Notes: generated by a model from the letters alone, not told the origin. A DNA stretch of 64,000 bases from Pseudocercospora fijiensis CIRAD86 (GCF_000340215.1 NW_006921533.1:3336273-3400272); one strand, 5' to 3'; counted from the first letter of the stretch, positions 12,625 through 23,983 are shown. Numbers and translations are program-made.

Positions 12625-14250
12625 TAGAATCGACAAGATGCATTAAGAATCTATAGCTCGTATTTAAGAGTTAGTATAGTAGGCAGGCTAGTTTAAAGAG
12701 ACGGTCTAATTCTAGCGAGAAATTATCGAGAAGGGTTTAGTTAAGATACTCGATCTAAAGCACCCTAATATAGGATACGTACCGACCTTGCTATAGGTTG
12801 CAGTCCTATACGCCTTAATCTATAGCTAGAATAACGTACTGTTTATCGCCCGTATAAGAGAGGGTAAGAGTCTACCTTTCTAGGGCTATGCGCTAATAAC
12901 TAGGAAGATTATTATTTAGTATATACTACTTAATCGTCTCGGCGCTAAGCAGGCGGCAGCTATAGAGCGAATAGCGGCTTCTACCTCTAGACTGCTTTAT
13001 GCTATATATATCTCTATAGAAACGAAGAAGATCGATCCTAGTATATTTAAGAATATTCTCGAGGGTCGTATCTAGTATATCCTTCTTAGTCCTAAGCAGA
13101 TAGCATCTCCTTAGTTTCTAGCGTTGCTAAACGACCCGCGCGTCCGTAAGAGAGTTAGTCTAATTGTCTTCGATAAGTGTTACTTAGTATATAAGTAGGG
13201 AGAGCTATCTAGATTCCGGAACGAGTACTCCTAGGTATACTAAGTACGCGACTATCTGCGTACTAATACTAACACCCTTCTTACGTCTGCGATAGTAGAT
13301 AATAAATGTATAGAATACATTAAGAAGCATACTAGCCTATATAAAGAAGGAGACGGCGCATTCGAAACTAAGGTTATCCGTAGCAGTATCGATCGGCTAG
13401 AGGTAATATATATTATTAAGTTTATCCCCTATAAGCACCTTAGCGACTACGATATGCTATACGTTATTATCGACAATGCCGTCGCATATCTAGCTATCGG
13501 AAATAGCGAAGATCTAGCTATCGATAATAGCGATAGTGCGGTAAGTATTACCGCCGGGTCCGCTACTTCTTAGAATATACGCAAGTCTCTAGTTTTTATC
13601 GATAGTCGTAGCTATATTAATAACTTTATCGATATCGCTCGCAACTAGTTGCTCTATCTAACTAAGGACAATCCGGATCTAATAAAGCGGTACTAGTATA
13701 GAGGTATAGGTCCTAGTATAGACGTAACCCGTACTATTTCATTCTATACTATATATATGCCTAAACTAGACTAGGATAATCGATACGATAAGTATTATAA
13801 GCTAGACTCCGACATCCGATATATAGCGGCGACAACAGCTGCTAGTATTAGACTAGATATGCTAGACATCGTCGACGTATACTAATAGAAGTTTAATATT
13901 ACTCGAGACCCTAGAGATCTTTAATAGCGGTTAGGTCGTATTGCACGTCTTATAGCCCGTATTATAGAGGAGGGATTCTTTCTCGAGCTACATTTCTATC
14001 GCCCTCGTACCTTTATCTTCGTTCTATACTACGCTAGCGATTATATTAAACTAATGCTACTAGAGGCTAGAATGCTCTCTATCCTGCTACTAGAGCAAGC
14101 TAATCGTAGTCGGGGTCGCGGAGCTCGCAGAGGTCGTAGTCGTAGTCGCGGTCGTAGCGCTCGCAGAGGTCGTAGTCGCTATACTCCTAGACCTAGTAGA
14201 CTACGTAATAAGCTTCCTAGTAAGGATGTAGGTAGTACATCTAACTAGGA
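12625..14250 (+). pseudogene. RecQ-like DNA helicase remnant
   Basis: One plus frame reads through about 540 codons with stops only at TAG/TAA. It holds, in order: a degraded P-loop (REGKS, about 12,850); a motif-Ia-like region; ILLSPKQIASP; the DExH-equivalent box VFDKCYLVY (about 13,166, where RecQ has DEAH); the motif III equivalent LLTSA; and in the C-terminal RecA lobe a decayed motif V (about 13,830) and motif VI (QRLGRIARL, with a RIP stop at Q). The end is Arg/Gly/Ser rich (RGRGARRGRSRSRGRSARRG). RecQ-like helicases are repeated near telomeres in many ascomycetes (telomere-linked helicases), so this may be a subtelomeric-type repeat. That placement is inference. Confidence 0.75.
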
Positions 14251-14559
14251 AGATAACGTGCGTAGCGAGGCTAGTACAGATGCTAGCGAAGATAGTCCTT
14301 CTAGCGCGACTGCTAGTAATAAGGGCAAAGGCAAAGTAGGTAACTATTAGAACTCGAAGGAGCTAGAGGCTCGTAAGAAGATTCCGAAGATCTTTATAGG
14401 TACACTTAATAACTATCTAAAGATTCTAGATAAGTGTTAGCTCTTGCTCTTACTCCTTAATGTCGCTGCTAATAATCGTAGGCCGATGCTATCGCGTTAT
14501 AATAAATAAGTACTACGGAGAACATCTATCGTAGTATCTATATCCGCTCGGATAGGTCG

Positions 14560-15640
14560 CCGACGAAGACTACTATAATGTCTACAATCTAAGCCTTATA
14601 GGTGATCTACCTTAGCCTTCTATTAAGCGCGTTAAGCCGATCAATCTACTAGGTACTAGTAGTAGACCCGGTTTTGCACTTCCGCGTATTAGGAAATAGT
14701 ACTTAGCGAAGATCGATATAAAGCATCTACGCAAGAATCGATTGTTTCGTATTCTAGGCAGCCTATATATACTAGACAGATTAATATAGTCTATATCGGA
14801 TGTCTTTAAGCTTGCTCGGTCGTATAAAGCTTAGGATAAGAGTATAAACTTCGATATAGAAAAGCTAATATAGACTGCACCTAGGTTAGTAGAGTAGGAA
14901 CACTAGGATAATCTTAATAAGCTACTCGCTATCCTTATTAGCATTGCTAAGGATGTCTATACCGATTAGGAGGTAGCTAAAGCCGAGAAGAAGGCTAAGT
15001 AAGTCGCGGCCTAGAAGAAGGATAAGACTACTACCGCCGCCGCCGCCGCTATATTAGATAGCTTAGATAGTCGTAGCGAGCAAGTAGCTTAACTAGTTGT
15101 CTCTTAGACCCTAGAGCAGATAGTATAGGCTCGACAAAACCTAGACTAGTCTCTACGGCGCTCTACCTTTGCTAACACTATTCGCTAGTCCGGTATCTAA
15201 CTTGAGAATGCTTTAGCCTCTAGTCCTAGTCCTACTCCTAGTCCTACTCCTAGTCCTGCTCCTACTCCTAGCGCACTAGGCGATAGTAGTAACTTAGGTA
15301 ACTCTAGCCCCGAGGAGCCGGCTATCTAGAGTAGTGCTCGACCTAAGAAGAAACAGAAGAGACGTCGTAGTGCTATTGCTTAGCCTTAAGCCTAACTAGG
15401 TTCCTCTAAAGCAGGATCTGCTACTACTAAGGTCGCTAGTGCCGTACCTTTAGAGGAAGAAGAGGCTATAACTGTAGTTTAAGCAGAAGAGGCTTTAACT
15501 TAGGCCTATATAAGCCGCCGTAGTGGCCGTAATATTCGCGTTACTAAGCGTAGAGAGAGCGTATATAGAGAGGGTGCTCGTACGAGAAGCTTAAGTGTAG
15601 TAAGCAGCCGTAGTAGTAGAGTTGACGACGATATCTTGTC
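14560..15640 (+). pseudogene. Decayed ORF, low-complexity C-terminus, unknown
   Basis: A plus frame continues for about 350 codons with TAG/TAA interruptions. Its first half is helical and Lys/Glu rich. Then come an Ala run (TTTAAAAA) encoded by a GCC repeat near 15,035, a Pro-Ser-Pro-Thr repeat encoded near 15,220-15,275, a basic patch (PKKKQKRRR) and an Arg/Ser tail. It follows the RecQ-like remnant on the same strand and could be a second ORF of the same multicopy unit. No domain is recognised. Confidence 0.4.
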
Positions 15641-16719
15641 CTAGTATCTGCCGAGCAGGTAGTAGAGCATATAGACTAGAGTGCGCTAGAAATAGCGCTA
15701 GAAGAAATAGCGCTAGAATTGGCACTAGAGATAGCGCTAGAGATAGCATTTAATAAGGTCCTTCCTTACTACCCTTCTATTATATCCTTATAAGCTCGCT
15801 AAGCAGGCTCTTCTATCGTATCCTTTGCGACGAGGGTTTATAGATAGTCGTAGGTGTCGATAGTATATAAGAGCTAGGCGAGAAGCGTAAATTCGAGGAA
15901 GCGACAAGGATGCCGAGTCCCGCTAAGACCCCGGATTTAGTATAGTAGAGCGCTTGATTAGTAGGATTAAACGTTATAGCTACTTCCTTCCGCGCATTTA
16001 CAATACCGACTTTACGACTTTTACGACTTTTATAATAGTATATTACTAATATAGCGAGATACGCCGATTGCGCGCATTTCTAGCAAATAGCGCTAACAAA
16101 AGTGTCTAATACGATAACGACGGCCGCCTTAGGCACTAAGAACTGCCTCCGAAACCCGAGAAGTTACTAATACTAGCAAGAAGTTACTAGCGAGAAGTTA
16201 CTAGCGAGACTAGCGAGACTAGCACTATACTTATTGCACCGCATACTCTTATAGGCACTATAATATATACGGCAAGGATAGATACGTAGGGCGATAATAT
16301 ATATCGAGCGTAAGCACTCTTCGAGAAGCTACGATAGCCCTCTTACGTTAACGCCCTCTATTGCTTAGACTCTCCCTAGAACGATCATTCCGATAACTAG
16401 TTACTATATAAGGCAGAGAAAACGAACAGTAGCGTCCGGGGATCTAATTAACTAGCGGCACTAAGCGGCTATAGAAGCATATACTCCGAAGCATACTAGC
16501 ATTATATATAGCCTATATGCTACGCGCAATACGTAACAATTAACGCATTCTATTACTAACTATAGTACGTAAGGTGTATAGGAAGGGACTTATTAAGCGA
16601 AATACGACAGCGATCGCTAAAGCGACACTTATTAGTACCTAGATAATAATAGAGTGTAACCGCGCCCTTAGTATTAGAGACACCGCAGAAAAGGGTTGTC
16701 GAGCGCGTTGCAGTCGTAT
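15641..16719. other. RIP-mutated DNA, no readable gene
   Basis: It begins with a stretch repeating AATAGCGCTAGA-like units (about 15,690-15,750). A doublet of GAAGTTACTAGCGAGA lies near 16,155-16,210. Otherwise nothing recognisable is seen. Confidence 0.5.
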
Positions 16720-16900
16720 AGCAATGTTAATGCGCTTACTAGAATAGAAGAGGAGGCGTACTACAGTCGGATAACAGTCTTAATACGCTCGGTTCCGATC
16801 GGTGCGTACTATAGTCGAATAGCAGTCTTAATACGCAAAGGGCTACAGTCGTATAGCAGTGCTATAGTCGTATAGTAGTAAAGACTAAGACTAAGACTAA
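16720..16900. repeat. Degenerate repeats of a CAGTCGTATAGCAGT unit
   Basis: Variants of CAGTCGTATAGCAGTCTTAATACGC recur at least five times with C/T and G/A differences, followed by a short ACTAAG tandem. The differences between units are of the type RIP produces. Confidence 0.6.
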
Positions 16901-17045
16901 GCGCCTTCGGGCTTAATAAGTATACTAGAGGCCCTTACGTAACGACTAAGGTTATTATAACTAACAGTCCTAACGAAGGCGTTACGCCGACTTAACTAGA
17001 TACGCGTATATTATTCTGTAAAGAATCCGAACGTAGGAAGCCTAT

Positions 17046-17290
17046 AGCCGCTACTTAAGGTATATCTTACTAAAGAGTTTTTACCGAGTTAAGCCTAGCC
17101 GCTACTTAAGGTATACCTTACTAAAGAGTTTTTACCGAGTTAGACTTGTAGCAATACTACGAACCTATTAACCTACTTAGTAGGAGAGTCGCTATCGAGC
17201 CGCTACTTAAGGTGTATCTTACTAAAGAGTTTTTACCGAGTTAGACTGTTAGCCGTATTATAGGTATACCTTACTAAAGAGTTTTTACCT
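17046..17290. repeat. Four copies of a ~48-bp unit
   Basis: The unit GCCGCTACTTAAGGTATA followed by CTTACTAAAGAGTTTTTACC occurs four times, starting near 17,047, 17,098, 17,199 and (shortened) 17,251. The first two are adjacent; the others are separated by about 50 bp or less. Copies differ by single transitions. Confidence 0.75.
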
Positions 17291-18034
17291 CCGCTAATCT
17301 ATCTAAGACCTCTGCAGTTTGCACTACGATGTTCTAACAAAAACTATGCTCTTTCGGTTAAATGCATAGTCGGCGCCCGCTAAAGCTATAGAAAACAACC
17401 TACTCGCTAGGAGAGTCGCCTTCGTAACGTCTTGCGTCGGCAAAGCCTATCGGAGACCTTAAAAGAAAAGAAGGACTAAACAAACTCTACCGATCGAGGA
17501 ACCTTAACTAACTTAAGCGGTTCTATCGGTAGCAAGCCGTAGGACTAGTTAGGAGATAGTGTTAATCGCTATAGAGCTACCTATATACGATAAAGAGGTA
17601 TCGACACTATTATATACGCCGACAGCTAGTATATTACTAGGGGTGTTAGTATGTTAGTATATATAGAAGAAGAAGAAGAAGAAGAAGTTAAACTAGGAAG
17701 CGTAGGTCTATATTAGCGCATCGTAGGTAAGGTTTGCCTCTACTAATAGGATTGCGCTATTTAGCTATAATAGCAAGGCAACAATAACGGCTATATATTA
17801 TCGCACTTTTAACGCAACGTAATAGCCGCCGACTGCTGCTAGTTAAATGCCTAAGGCTAGAATTGCTAGCGACTAGAGGCATAGGCAAGGACTTCGCATT
17901 AGGCTATAGCTAGTTTAAAAAGCTCTTCGGTACGATAAGGCACGCACTCTAGTCTACCGCTACTACTTCGCCGCTAGGCACGTACTCTAGTCTACTACCG
18001 ACGAGGCGCGCACTCTAGTCTACGGAGCTATTAG
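17291..18034. other. RIP-mutated DNA with minor repeats
   Basis: No reading frame could be identified. A (GAA)-type tract lies near 17,667-17,690, and a GCACGTACTCTAGTCTAC-like unit recurs at about 17,940-18,020 and again near 18,150. Confidence 0.45.
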
Positions 18035-18112
18035 CTATTAAGCTATTATCGTACGCCTAGCTATTAAGCTATTATCGTACGCCTAGCTATTAAGCTATTA
18101 TCGTACGCCTAG
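18035..18112. repeat. Perfect 26-bp tandem repeat, three copies
   Basis: A 26-bp unit, CTATTAAGCTATTATC plus GTACGCCTAG, is repeated head to tail three times without a mismatch (18035-18060, 18061-18086, 18087-18112). Perfect identity inside RIP-mutated DNA means either that the array arose after RIP or that units this short escape it. Confidence 0.9.
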
Positions 18113-18289
18113 CCTAGCTAAATTCTTCGACTTTATAAGCACCCCCGACGAGGCACGTACTCTAGTATACCGCTATTACTTCGCCGCTAGGCGTACACAA
18201 TCTAGAGCTGCTATAGGACAACGACGACATTATAGGCGTTAGTTTAGTGCTTAGACAAGAATAGTCCTACCTTAATATATTAAATATTA

Positions 18290-18352
18290 TACTCTATGCT
18301 CTATGCTCTATACTCTATACTCTATACTCGACTGCTCTATACTCTATGCTCT
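18290..18352. repeat. CTCTATRCT microsatellite-like array
   Basis: The heptamer CTCTATG/A plus C is repeated about eight times with one interruption. It lies just beyond the 3' end of the decayed minus-strand ORF that follows. Confidence 0.8.
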
Positions 18353-18369
18353 GTTTTTTTAGAAGTTAC

Positions 18370-21300
18370 TGCTACCCTCGGCGCTAAATGCATTACCTAT
18401 TCCTCTAAGCAGACTAATACTAGTATTAGTACTAGTAAGATCTAGAGTCTCGACTTCCTCGACAATCCGAGCGAAGCTATCTACTATATCGATCTACGTA
18501 TTATCTCGCTCTAGATTAAGGATAGTATCCTTAGCCGGACTAAGACTAAGACCTTTACCGAATCGAGTAGTAGCATTAGGACCGTCTAATACATTAGCCT
18601 AAAGTATAGTTAAGCGACCCCTTATATACCGCTTATTTGCTATATTAAATGTATCGACTACGGATAGCATTAGATCTGTACCGACCTCGTAGATATTATC
18701 CGACAGAGTAAAGCTATTGCCGTGCTACTACTTCGCAAACCTATCGATACGGATCTTATCTGCACGGTTAAAAATACCTATACTAATATCCTTCTCGGTA
18801 CGGTAGCTTGTACGCTATATACCGGAGCTTTCCTTAAATATACTCTTAATAAGGCGAGAGGACTTACGGTTTATAGCGACCTTCTCGAAGACCGTAGGAA
18901 GGTCGTATATTAAGTTGCTAAGGCGTGTATAGTCCTAAGATAGGTCGTAGTTATAGAGTTTAATTATCTCGTTAGCACCGATAGTATAGCCTTTCTTACT
19001 AGATAGATTAACGTATATAGTACCGAGGATTGCCTTCTATAGCTTAGGCGTACTGCCCTTATTAAGAAGGTAGTATATATATACTATTAGTCGCCTATAA
19101 TTAGCCTGTCTAGTACCGATAAAATGTAGAACTATATAGTTAATATAGCGACGGATGTAACTAACATCTTCTATACGAACGGCGTATCGGAGACAAAAGA
19201 ATAGAGAGATCTCCTTTAGCATTCTATATATCGAGGTAAAGGCCGCATCTAGGCTAACTAGATTAGTTGCACCCTCGTCGATAGAAGGGCGATCTAGTAT
19301 ACTATCCTATACCTCGGGTAAAAACACTAGTTGTCGGATCTGCTTTACGATATCGAGATAGTTAGATACAGTTACCTTGTCCTTAATCGCCTATAGGACG
19401 ACTTTATAACGAGTCTCTTCGCCCTTTAATAGATCTGTTATATCCTCTATAATAATCTTTCGGTCGACAAGAATCTAATAGAAGATAGCGACAATACAGG
19501 CATTAAATAAGCGCTTTAGTAGGCTCTGCATTCGGAAGAACTTAGGGGACTTTAGATCGACCTCCTTTATACCCTAGAAGTTAATATCTAAGCGTAGGGA
19601 AGTAGAGATATTAAGCTTGTCGCCGGCCTTGTTTCTATACTAATTAGTGCGGAATATAGTATAGCAGAGGTTTATAAAGGTGTGCATTATAGTAGGTATA
19701 CTAAGGATATACTGCTTTCTGTTATATAGAGCCTTGTTCTCGACACTACCGAATACTATATATAGTATACGCTCTACGGTCAACTAATTACCGATGTTTA
19801 AGATAAGGCGCTTTACGAAGATCGGGTCCTCTAGCTTTAGTCTAAGGTTAGTTAGGTATAGGTTATTATAGACAAGCAGTGTACCCTTGTTCGATATCTT
19901 ATCGTTCTAGGATAGCGGCATTAACAGGATCGGAGTCTTGCCTTTAAAGCTGTATTCGATCTCTAGAAATTACGGACGGCTAATCCGGTTACTATCTACA
20001 TTAACGACGTTAGCATTCTTAGCCGCCTTAAAGATAGACTTAACTGCATCGCCGAAGATATATAAGATAGCCTTATCGATCTAGAATAGCTCGACTAGCT
20101 CGACCGCATCGTCGCTATCGATGTTATCGATAATGCTCTAAGGAACGACTAGCTTAGAGCGATTATATATATCCTAGGTTAAGCTACTATCCGGAAAGTT
20201 ATCGCAAAGCGCGATATACGAGTTAGTAATGTTAACCTGCTCGTTATTATCCGCAATATCCTAGTCCTTCTTCTTAGATTGCCGATTAAAGTTGTTATAA
20301 CAAATCTACTAGATAAACAGCATAACCCACTCTTTAATCTTTAATCTCTAGACGTCGGCATTCTTCTTAATTACTATCTATATAGTCTTATACGAAGGTA
20401 TAAGACCTATATTGCAGAAGGTGTTAACAATATATACTAGCAGGTTACTAACATATACTAAAAGAAGACTAAGAGATTTTAGTAACTAAGAAGCGCGCTT
20501 TATTGCTATCGAATACACTACTATATAGGTAAGCGTACAGATCCGCTTCTGTATTATGCTACGCTTATCTTCGAACGACATTGCTCGCTGCTTAGTATCC
20601 TTCTAAGTATTTAGCAATATAAAGTCTTCGAGTAGGCGGTACTAATTTAGGGCGATGTTATAGATTACATCGTATATCTCGGATAGGCGACGTGGTTTAG
20701 CGAGGCTATCTTCCGGCTTATAGGTATCGAAGAACTTCTTGCCGATTAGATTCTTTACCTCGGACCGCAGCTCGACTATACTAATAAGGTGCTTATTAGG
20801 CTAGAGGTCTTATATAGTATATATGCGCTTCCGATGTGTCTTAGTGCCCTCCTTACTGCCCTAGATATATATTATCTCCTTAAAGCTAATGCCGAGCATA
20901 CGCATATTTGCTATAACGGCCTTATACTTCTGCTTCTTAGTTATCCTTAGGCGGCGGTCGCTAGTAATAGTATCTAGCTTAGGATCTTTATCCTCTTTAT
21001 TATCTATCTCTACGAGGCTATAGGCGCCTAGGCGCTAGGTAGGTATATCGCTATTATTATCGTTAGATGCGTTGCTATTTCGGTTCTTAAGCTTAATCTC
21101 GTCCTCGCTCTACGATTCTTCTTAGATATTAGTATCCTCGTCCTTAGTTATACTATTATCCTCGTTAGGTTAGGCATAGTTAACGTTGCGATTAGTATTT
21201 CGTAGGCAGCGAGGAGCTATAGTACGACCTAAAGGCTAGCGTCGAGCGGCTAGGCGGTCCTTATTACCTAGTATACTCTCGGAGTTGTAATAGTCGCTAT

Positions 21301-21430
21301 AATACTAGCGCTAGCGGCGGCGATTTATATCGATTATATAGTCTAGCAGGTCGGACGTCTGCCCTAGCAGATCTAGATCCTCTAGAGTAATTATCTCTTT
21401 ATTTTTATCGTCTAGTCGAGGTAGTAAGGC
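18370..21430 (-). pseudogene. Long decayed ORF, unknown (multicopy fungal element protein)
   Basis: The minus strand carries a frame of roughly 1,000 codons ending near 18,370, interrupted by TAG/TAA only. The best preserved part lies around 19,450-18,800. The predicted protein is rich in Leu, Ile, Tyr, Asp and Lys and has no zinc finger or polymerase motif that I can name. Its size and company suggest the long N-terminal portion of a telomere-linked-helicase-type protein or another element-encoded protein, but this is only a guess. A 64-codon plus ORF at 18,722-18,913 is probably its antisense shadow. Confidence 0.4.
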
Positions 21431-21447
21431 GGCATTATCTTTATAAC

Positions 21448-21597
21448 AGTCGAGTTTAGATATAGCTAGAACATTAGAGAGATAAGAAGAAGAAGTATAC
21501 TAAGCGCCTCCGCCTATACAATAGTCGAGTTTAGATATAGCTAGAACATCTAAGAGATACGAAGAAGAAGTATACTAAGTGCCTCCGCCTAGACGAC
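21448..21597. repeat. 75-bp tandem duplication
   Basis: Two head-to-tail copies (21448-21522 and 21523-21597) begin AGTCGAGTTTAGATATAGCT, differ at a handful of positions and each contain a GAAGAAGAAG stretch. They sit upstream of the decayed minus-strand ORF. Confidence 0.8.
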
Positions 21598-22609
21598 GAT
21601 CGAGCTCGGAGATATTAGGCTAATTAGTTAAGTCGGAGTCGCTTATGTTACTAGTATCGTACCGGTATCGTATAGGTATCGTACAGATATTAGTTAGTAT
21701 TTAGTATTCGGAGTGCCGACTCGAATTGCTAGCTAAACGCTACTAAAGTCGCGTCTGCTATATAGCTATACCTTAATAGCGAGATGTCGCATACGTATAG
21801 TCCTTACTATAAAGTTAGTCGAAAATACTAGATCTAGAAGCGCGCGGGTATTTCGGATATATTAGGGATAGTATATCTAGAGGCTTCTAAGCCGCTAGTA
21901 AATGCTATTAGCGGAGTAACGAGAACTTAGCACTACTATACTATATATACTCGCGTATAGTAAGAAAGTCGATCGGAAGTACTTTGCGAAGGGCCTCGAG
22001 TTAGTCTAGTTAAAAAAGAAGGATAGTGCTACTATCTATTTTTTCGAGGAGCGGCGAGAACTTAGTAACGAGAAGTCGTATATAAGTAGGCTTAGCGAGG
22101 AAGTCTTTCGGATCGCCCTACTTAAGGACCTCTAAGTGTTAGTTTAGTGTCTAGCGATATGTTAAGAATCGGTATGTTTAGATAGGCGGAAAGCTATAGA
22201 AGTAGGCTCGGCTAAATTAGTATAACTTAACGCGCATACGTCGCAGCGACTTAATTCTTAGTTCGCTATATTCGGAAATAGTAGCGCTATAAGCTCTAAG
22301 TGTTGCTTTAGTTAATTTCGCGTGTCGCGTTATATTAGTATTTTAATAGCTACAAGTACTAAGAAACAAGACAGTTTAGCTTTAGGCCTTTAGGCAAAGG
22401 ATTAGGTAGAGTAGTATATAATTAGTTACTCGGAAGTCGGCAAATAAACCCTAAATTATGCTATTACGTACAATTCGAACTAATTTACTACCGTAGAACG
22501 TAATCCTTAATATATAAAAGCCTAAACGGAGGTAGTCTTACTATATATTCTTTATAGTTAGAAGACCTTCGGATTATATATATTACCTCTCTATTAAATA
22601 GTAGGCGCA
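21598..22609. other. RIP-mutated DNA, no readable gene
   Basis: TA-rich and CA-poor like the rest of the block. A GTATCGTA-type short repeat lies near 21,655-21,685. Nothing else is recognisable. Confidence 0.45.
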
Positions 22610-23390
22610 GCGGCGGCGGCGGCGGTAATAGTAGTAGTAGTAGCGGCGGCATTATACTCGGCTTATAACTGCGTAGAAGGGCTTAATAATATAGCTATCG
22701 ATAGCGATAGTAAGGTTAAAACAGTAGTTAAAACAGCGGCGACGGTAAGGTCTAGCGGTAGAGAACATAACTAACAAATTTGCCTTAGGCCTCCTCCGCG
22801 ATCGGACTATAGATTCTCGAATAGCCGGGGTAGATTCTCGAATAGTCTCGCCCCTTGTAATGCTACGCAGAGATCTGTGTCCTTTATACTGCAACTTCAC
22901 GGTAGCTAAAAATAGAATGAAAAGTGGGCCCCTACCTCGGCTTCCTTCCCTTGCTCTACCTCTATTACTTTAGCTTCAACCTATATATATACGTCCCCTT
23001 TATCTATCTCTTTGTACCCTTATTAATTAGTACGATTGCTTTTGTGCCCGGCACTCTTAAGTAGGCTCAGCCCAGATTCTGGCCTTGCACGCTACGATAG
23101 TAGTGAAGTCTCTTATGCTCTTTTCGGCGACGGCTAAGGACGGCTAAGGCAGTAGTAGGGGCGCGACTATTCGTAAATTAGCTCCGGCTATTTATAAATT
23201 AGTCGTCCGATCGCGGAGGAGGCCTAAGGCAAATTTGTTAGTTATATCCTCTACCGCTAGATAGCTGTTTTCTACCTTACCGTCGCTATTATATATATCT
23301 TACTGTCGCTATTGTCGCTATTCTATCGCCGCCCTTCTATACCCTATATTAGCTATATTGTTAAGCCCTTCTACGTAGCTATAAACCGAG

Positions 23391-23425
<35 letters not shown>
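22610..23425. repeat. Large imperfect inverted repeat with GGC/GCC outer ends
   Basis: The left arm (about 22,610-22,855) and right arm (about 23,160-23,425) are inverted copies. Both contain a GGC/GCC trinucleotide tract, then CGTAGAAGGGCTTAA, then the block AACTAACAAATTTGCC with TTAGGCCTCCTCCGCGATCGG, then a doublet of CGAATAGYCG. About 300 bp separates the arms. The arms differ by transitions and small gaps. It may be the paired ends of a DNA transposon or a head-to-head duplicate. A further copy of the inner end, almost unmutated, lies at 23,939-23,983. Confidence 0.75.
23391..23425. repeat. (GCC)n trinucleotide tract
   Basis: Eleven to twelve perfect GCC units. Shorter GGC/GCC tracts occur at about 12,316, 15,035 and 22,608, all inside the RIP-mutated block. 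GCC contains no CpA, so such tracts survive RIP. Confidence 0.95.
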
Positions 23426-23938
23426 TCTATCTCCTAAGCTATATAATCTAAGAAAGCGCTAGTTTTAAGAGATACGTAGTAAGAGGCCGCGGCCGGTATA
23501 AGAGCCGAAGCTAGGTAACCTCGGAGGCCTTGAACTATAGATCGAGACGCTATTATAGGCACAGGCAGTGCGATAGAAACCCTATATCTACTTATTTACC
23601 TACTTAGGAAGGACCTCCGCCCGCTCCGAGGGCTCTACTAGTACCTATAGCGCTAGTAGGTATGCTAGATTATACTAAGATTGTATAGTAGGAACTATAC
23701 GTTAATGCGAGGGTCGTAGAACCTCATTTGCTAGGCAGGCAGTATGCCTAGAACAGTTAGGATTAGCTATAGTGTCGAATTCTACGTCTATTATTTACTT
23801 AATTTACTTAATTCTTCTTTCCTACGTCATTATTCTACTAAACAGCTAGCATAGGCATTACAGGTCTTCATGCGATGTTGTTCTATATAGATTACTAACA
23901 ATATAGTCTCACCGAGACCGGAGCGGCCCTAGGTCCGT
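23426..23938. other. Right end of RIP-mutated block, no gene
   Basis: Still TA-rich, with no reading frame recognised. CA/TG dinucleotides become gradually commoner after about 23,820. Confidence 0.5.
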
Positions 23939-23983
23939 TGATTTATGAATAGCCGGAGCTGATTTACGAATAGTCGCGCCCCA
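23939..23983 (+). repeat. Near-unmutated copy of the inverted-repeat end
   Basis: The sequence GATTTATGAATAGCCGGAGC and its continuation match the inverse of 23,150-23,205. The copy inside the block reads AATTTATAAATAGCCGGAGC: each TGA or CTG here is TAA or CTA there. This gives a direct before-and-after view of RIP-type change and marks the edge of the mutated block. Confidence 0.75.

Larger units (their letters stand above)
1..23960. mobile_element. RIP-mutated repeat block (composite of decayed transposable elements)
   Basis: The whole stretch is depleted of CA and TG dinucleotides and very rich in TA, especially TAG, CTA and CTAG, while CG remains common. Recognisable transposon reading frames are broken almost only by TAG and TAA. 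This is the expected outcome of RIP, which in Pezizomycotina converts CpA to TpA in duplicated DNA. No intact gene could be read here. Base composition becomes ordinary within a few tens of bases of position 23,960. The position relative to a telomere or centromere cannot be told from the window. Confidence 0.9.

Noticed and set aside
17046..18112. Possible CRISPR-like array of direct repeats
   Set aside because: Spacers are irregular or absent, units are adjacent or overlapping, and the DNA is fungal nuclear repeat. These are ordinary tandem repeats.
18722..18913. 63-codon plus ORF in the RIP block
   Set aside because: Lies antisense to a much longer decayed minus frame and is best explained as its shadow.
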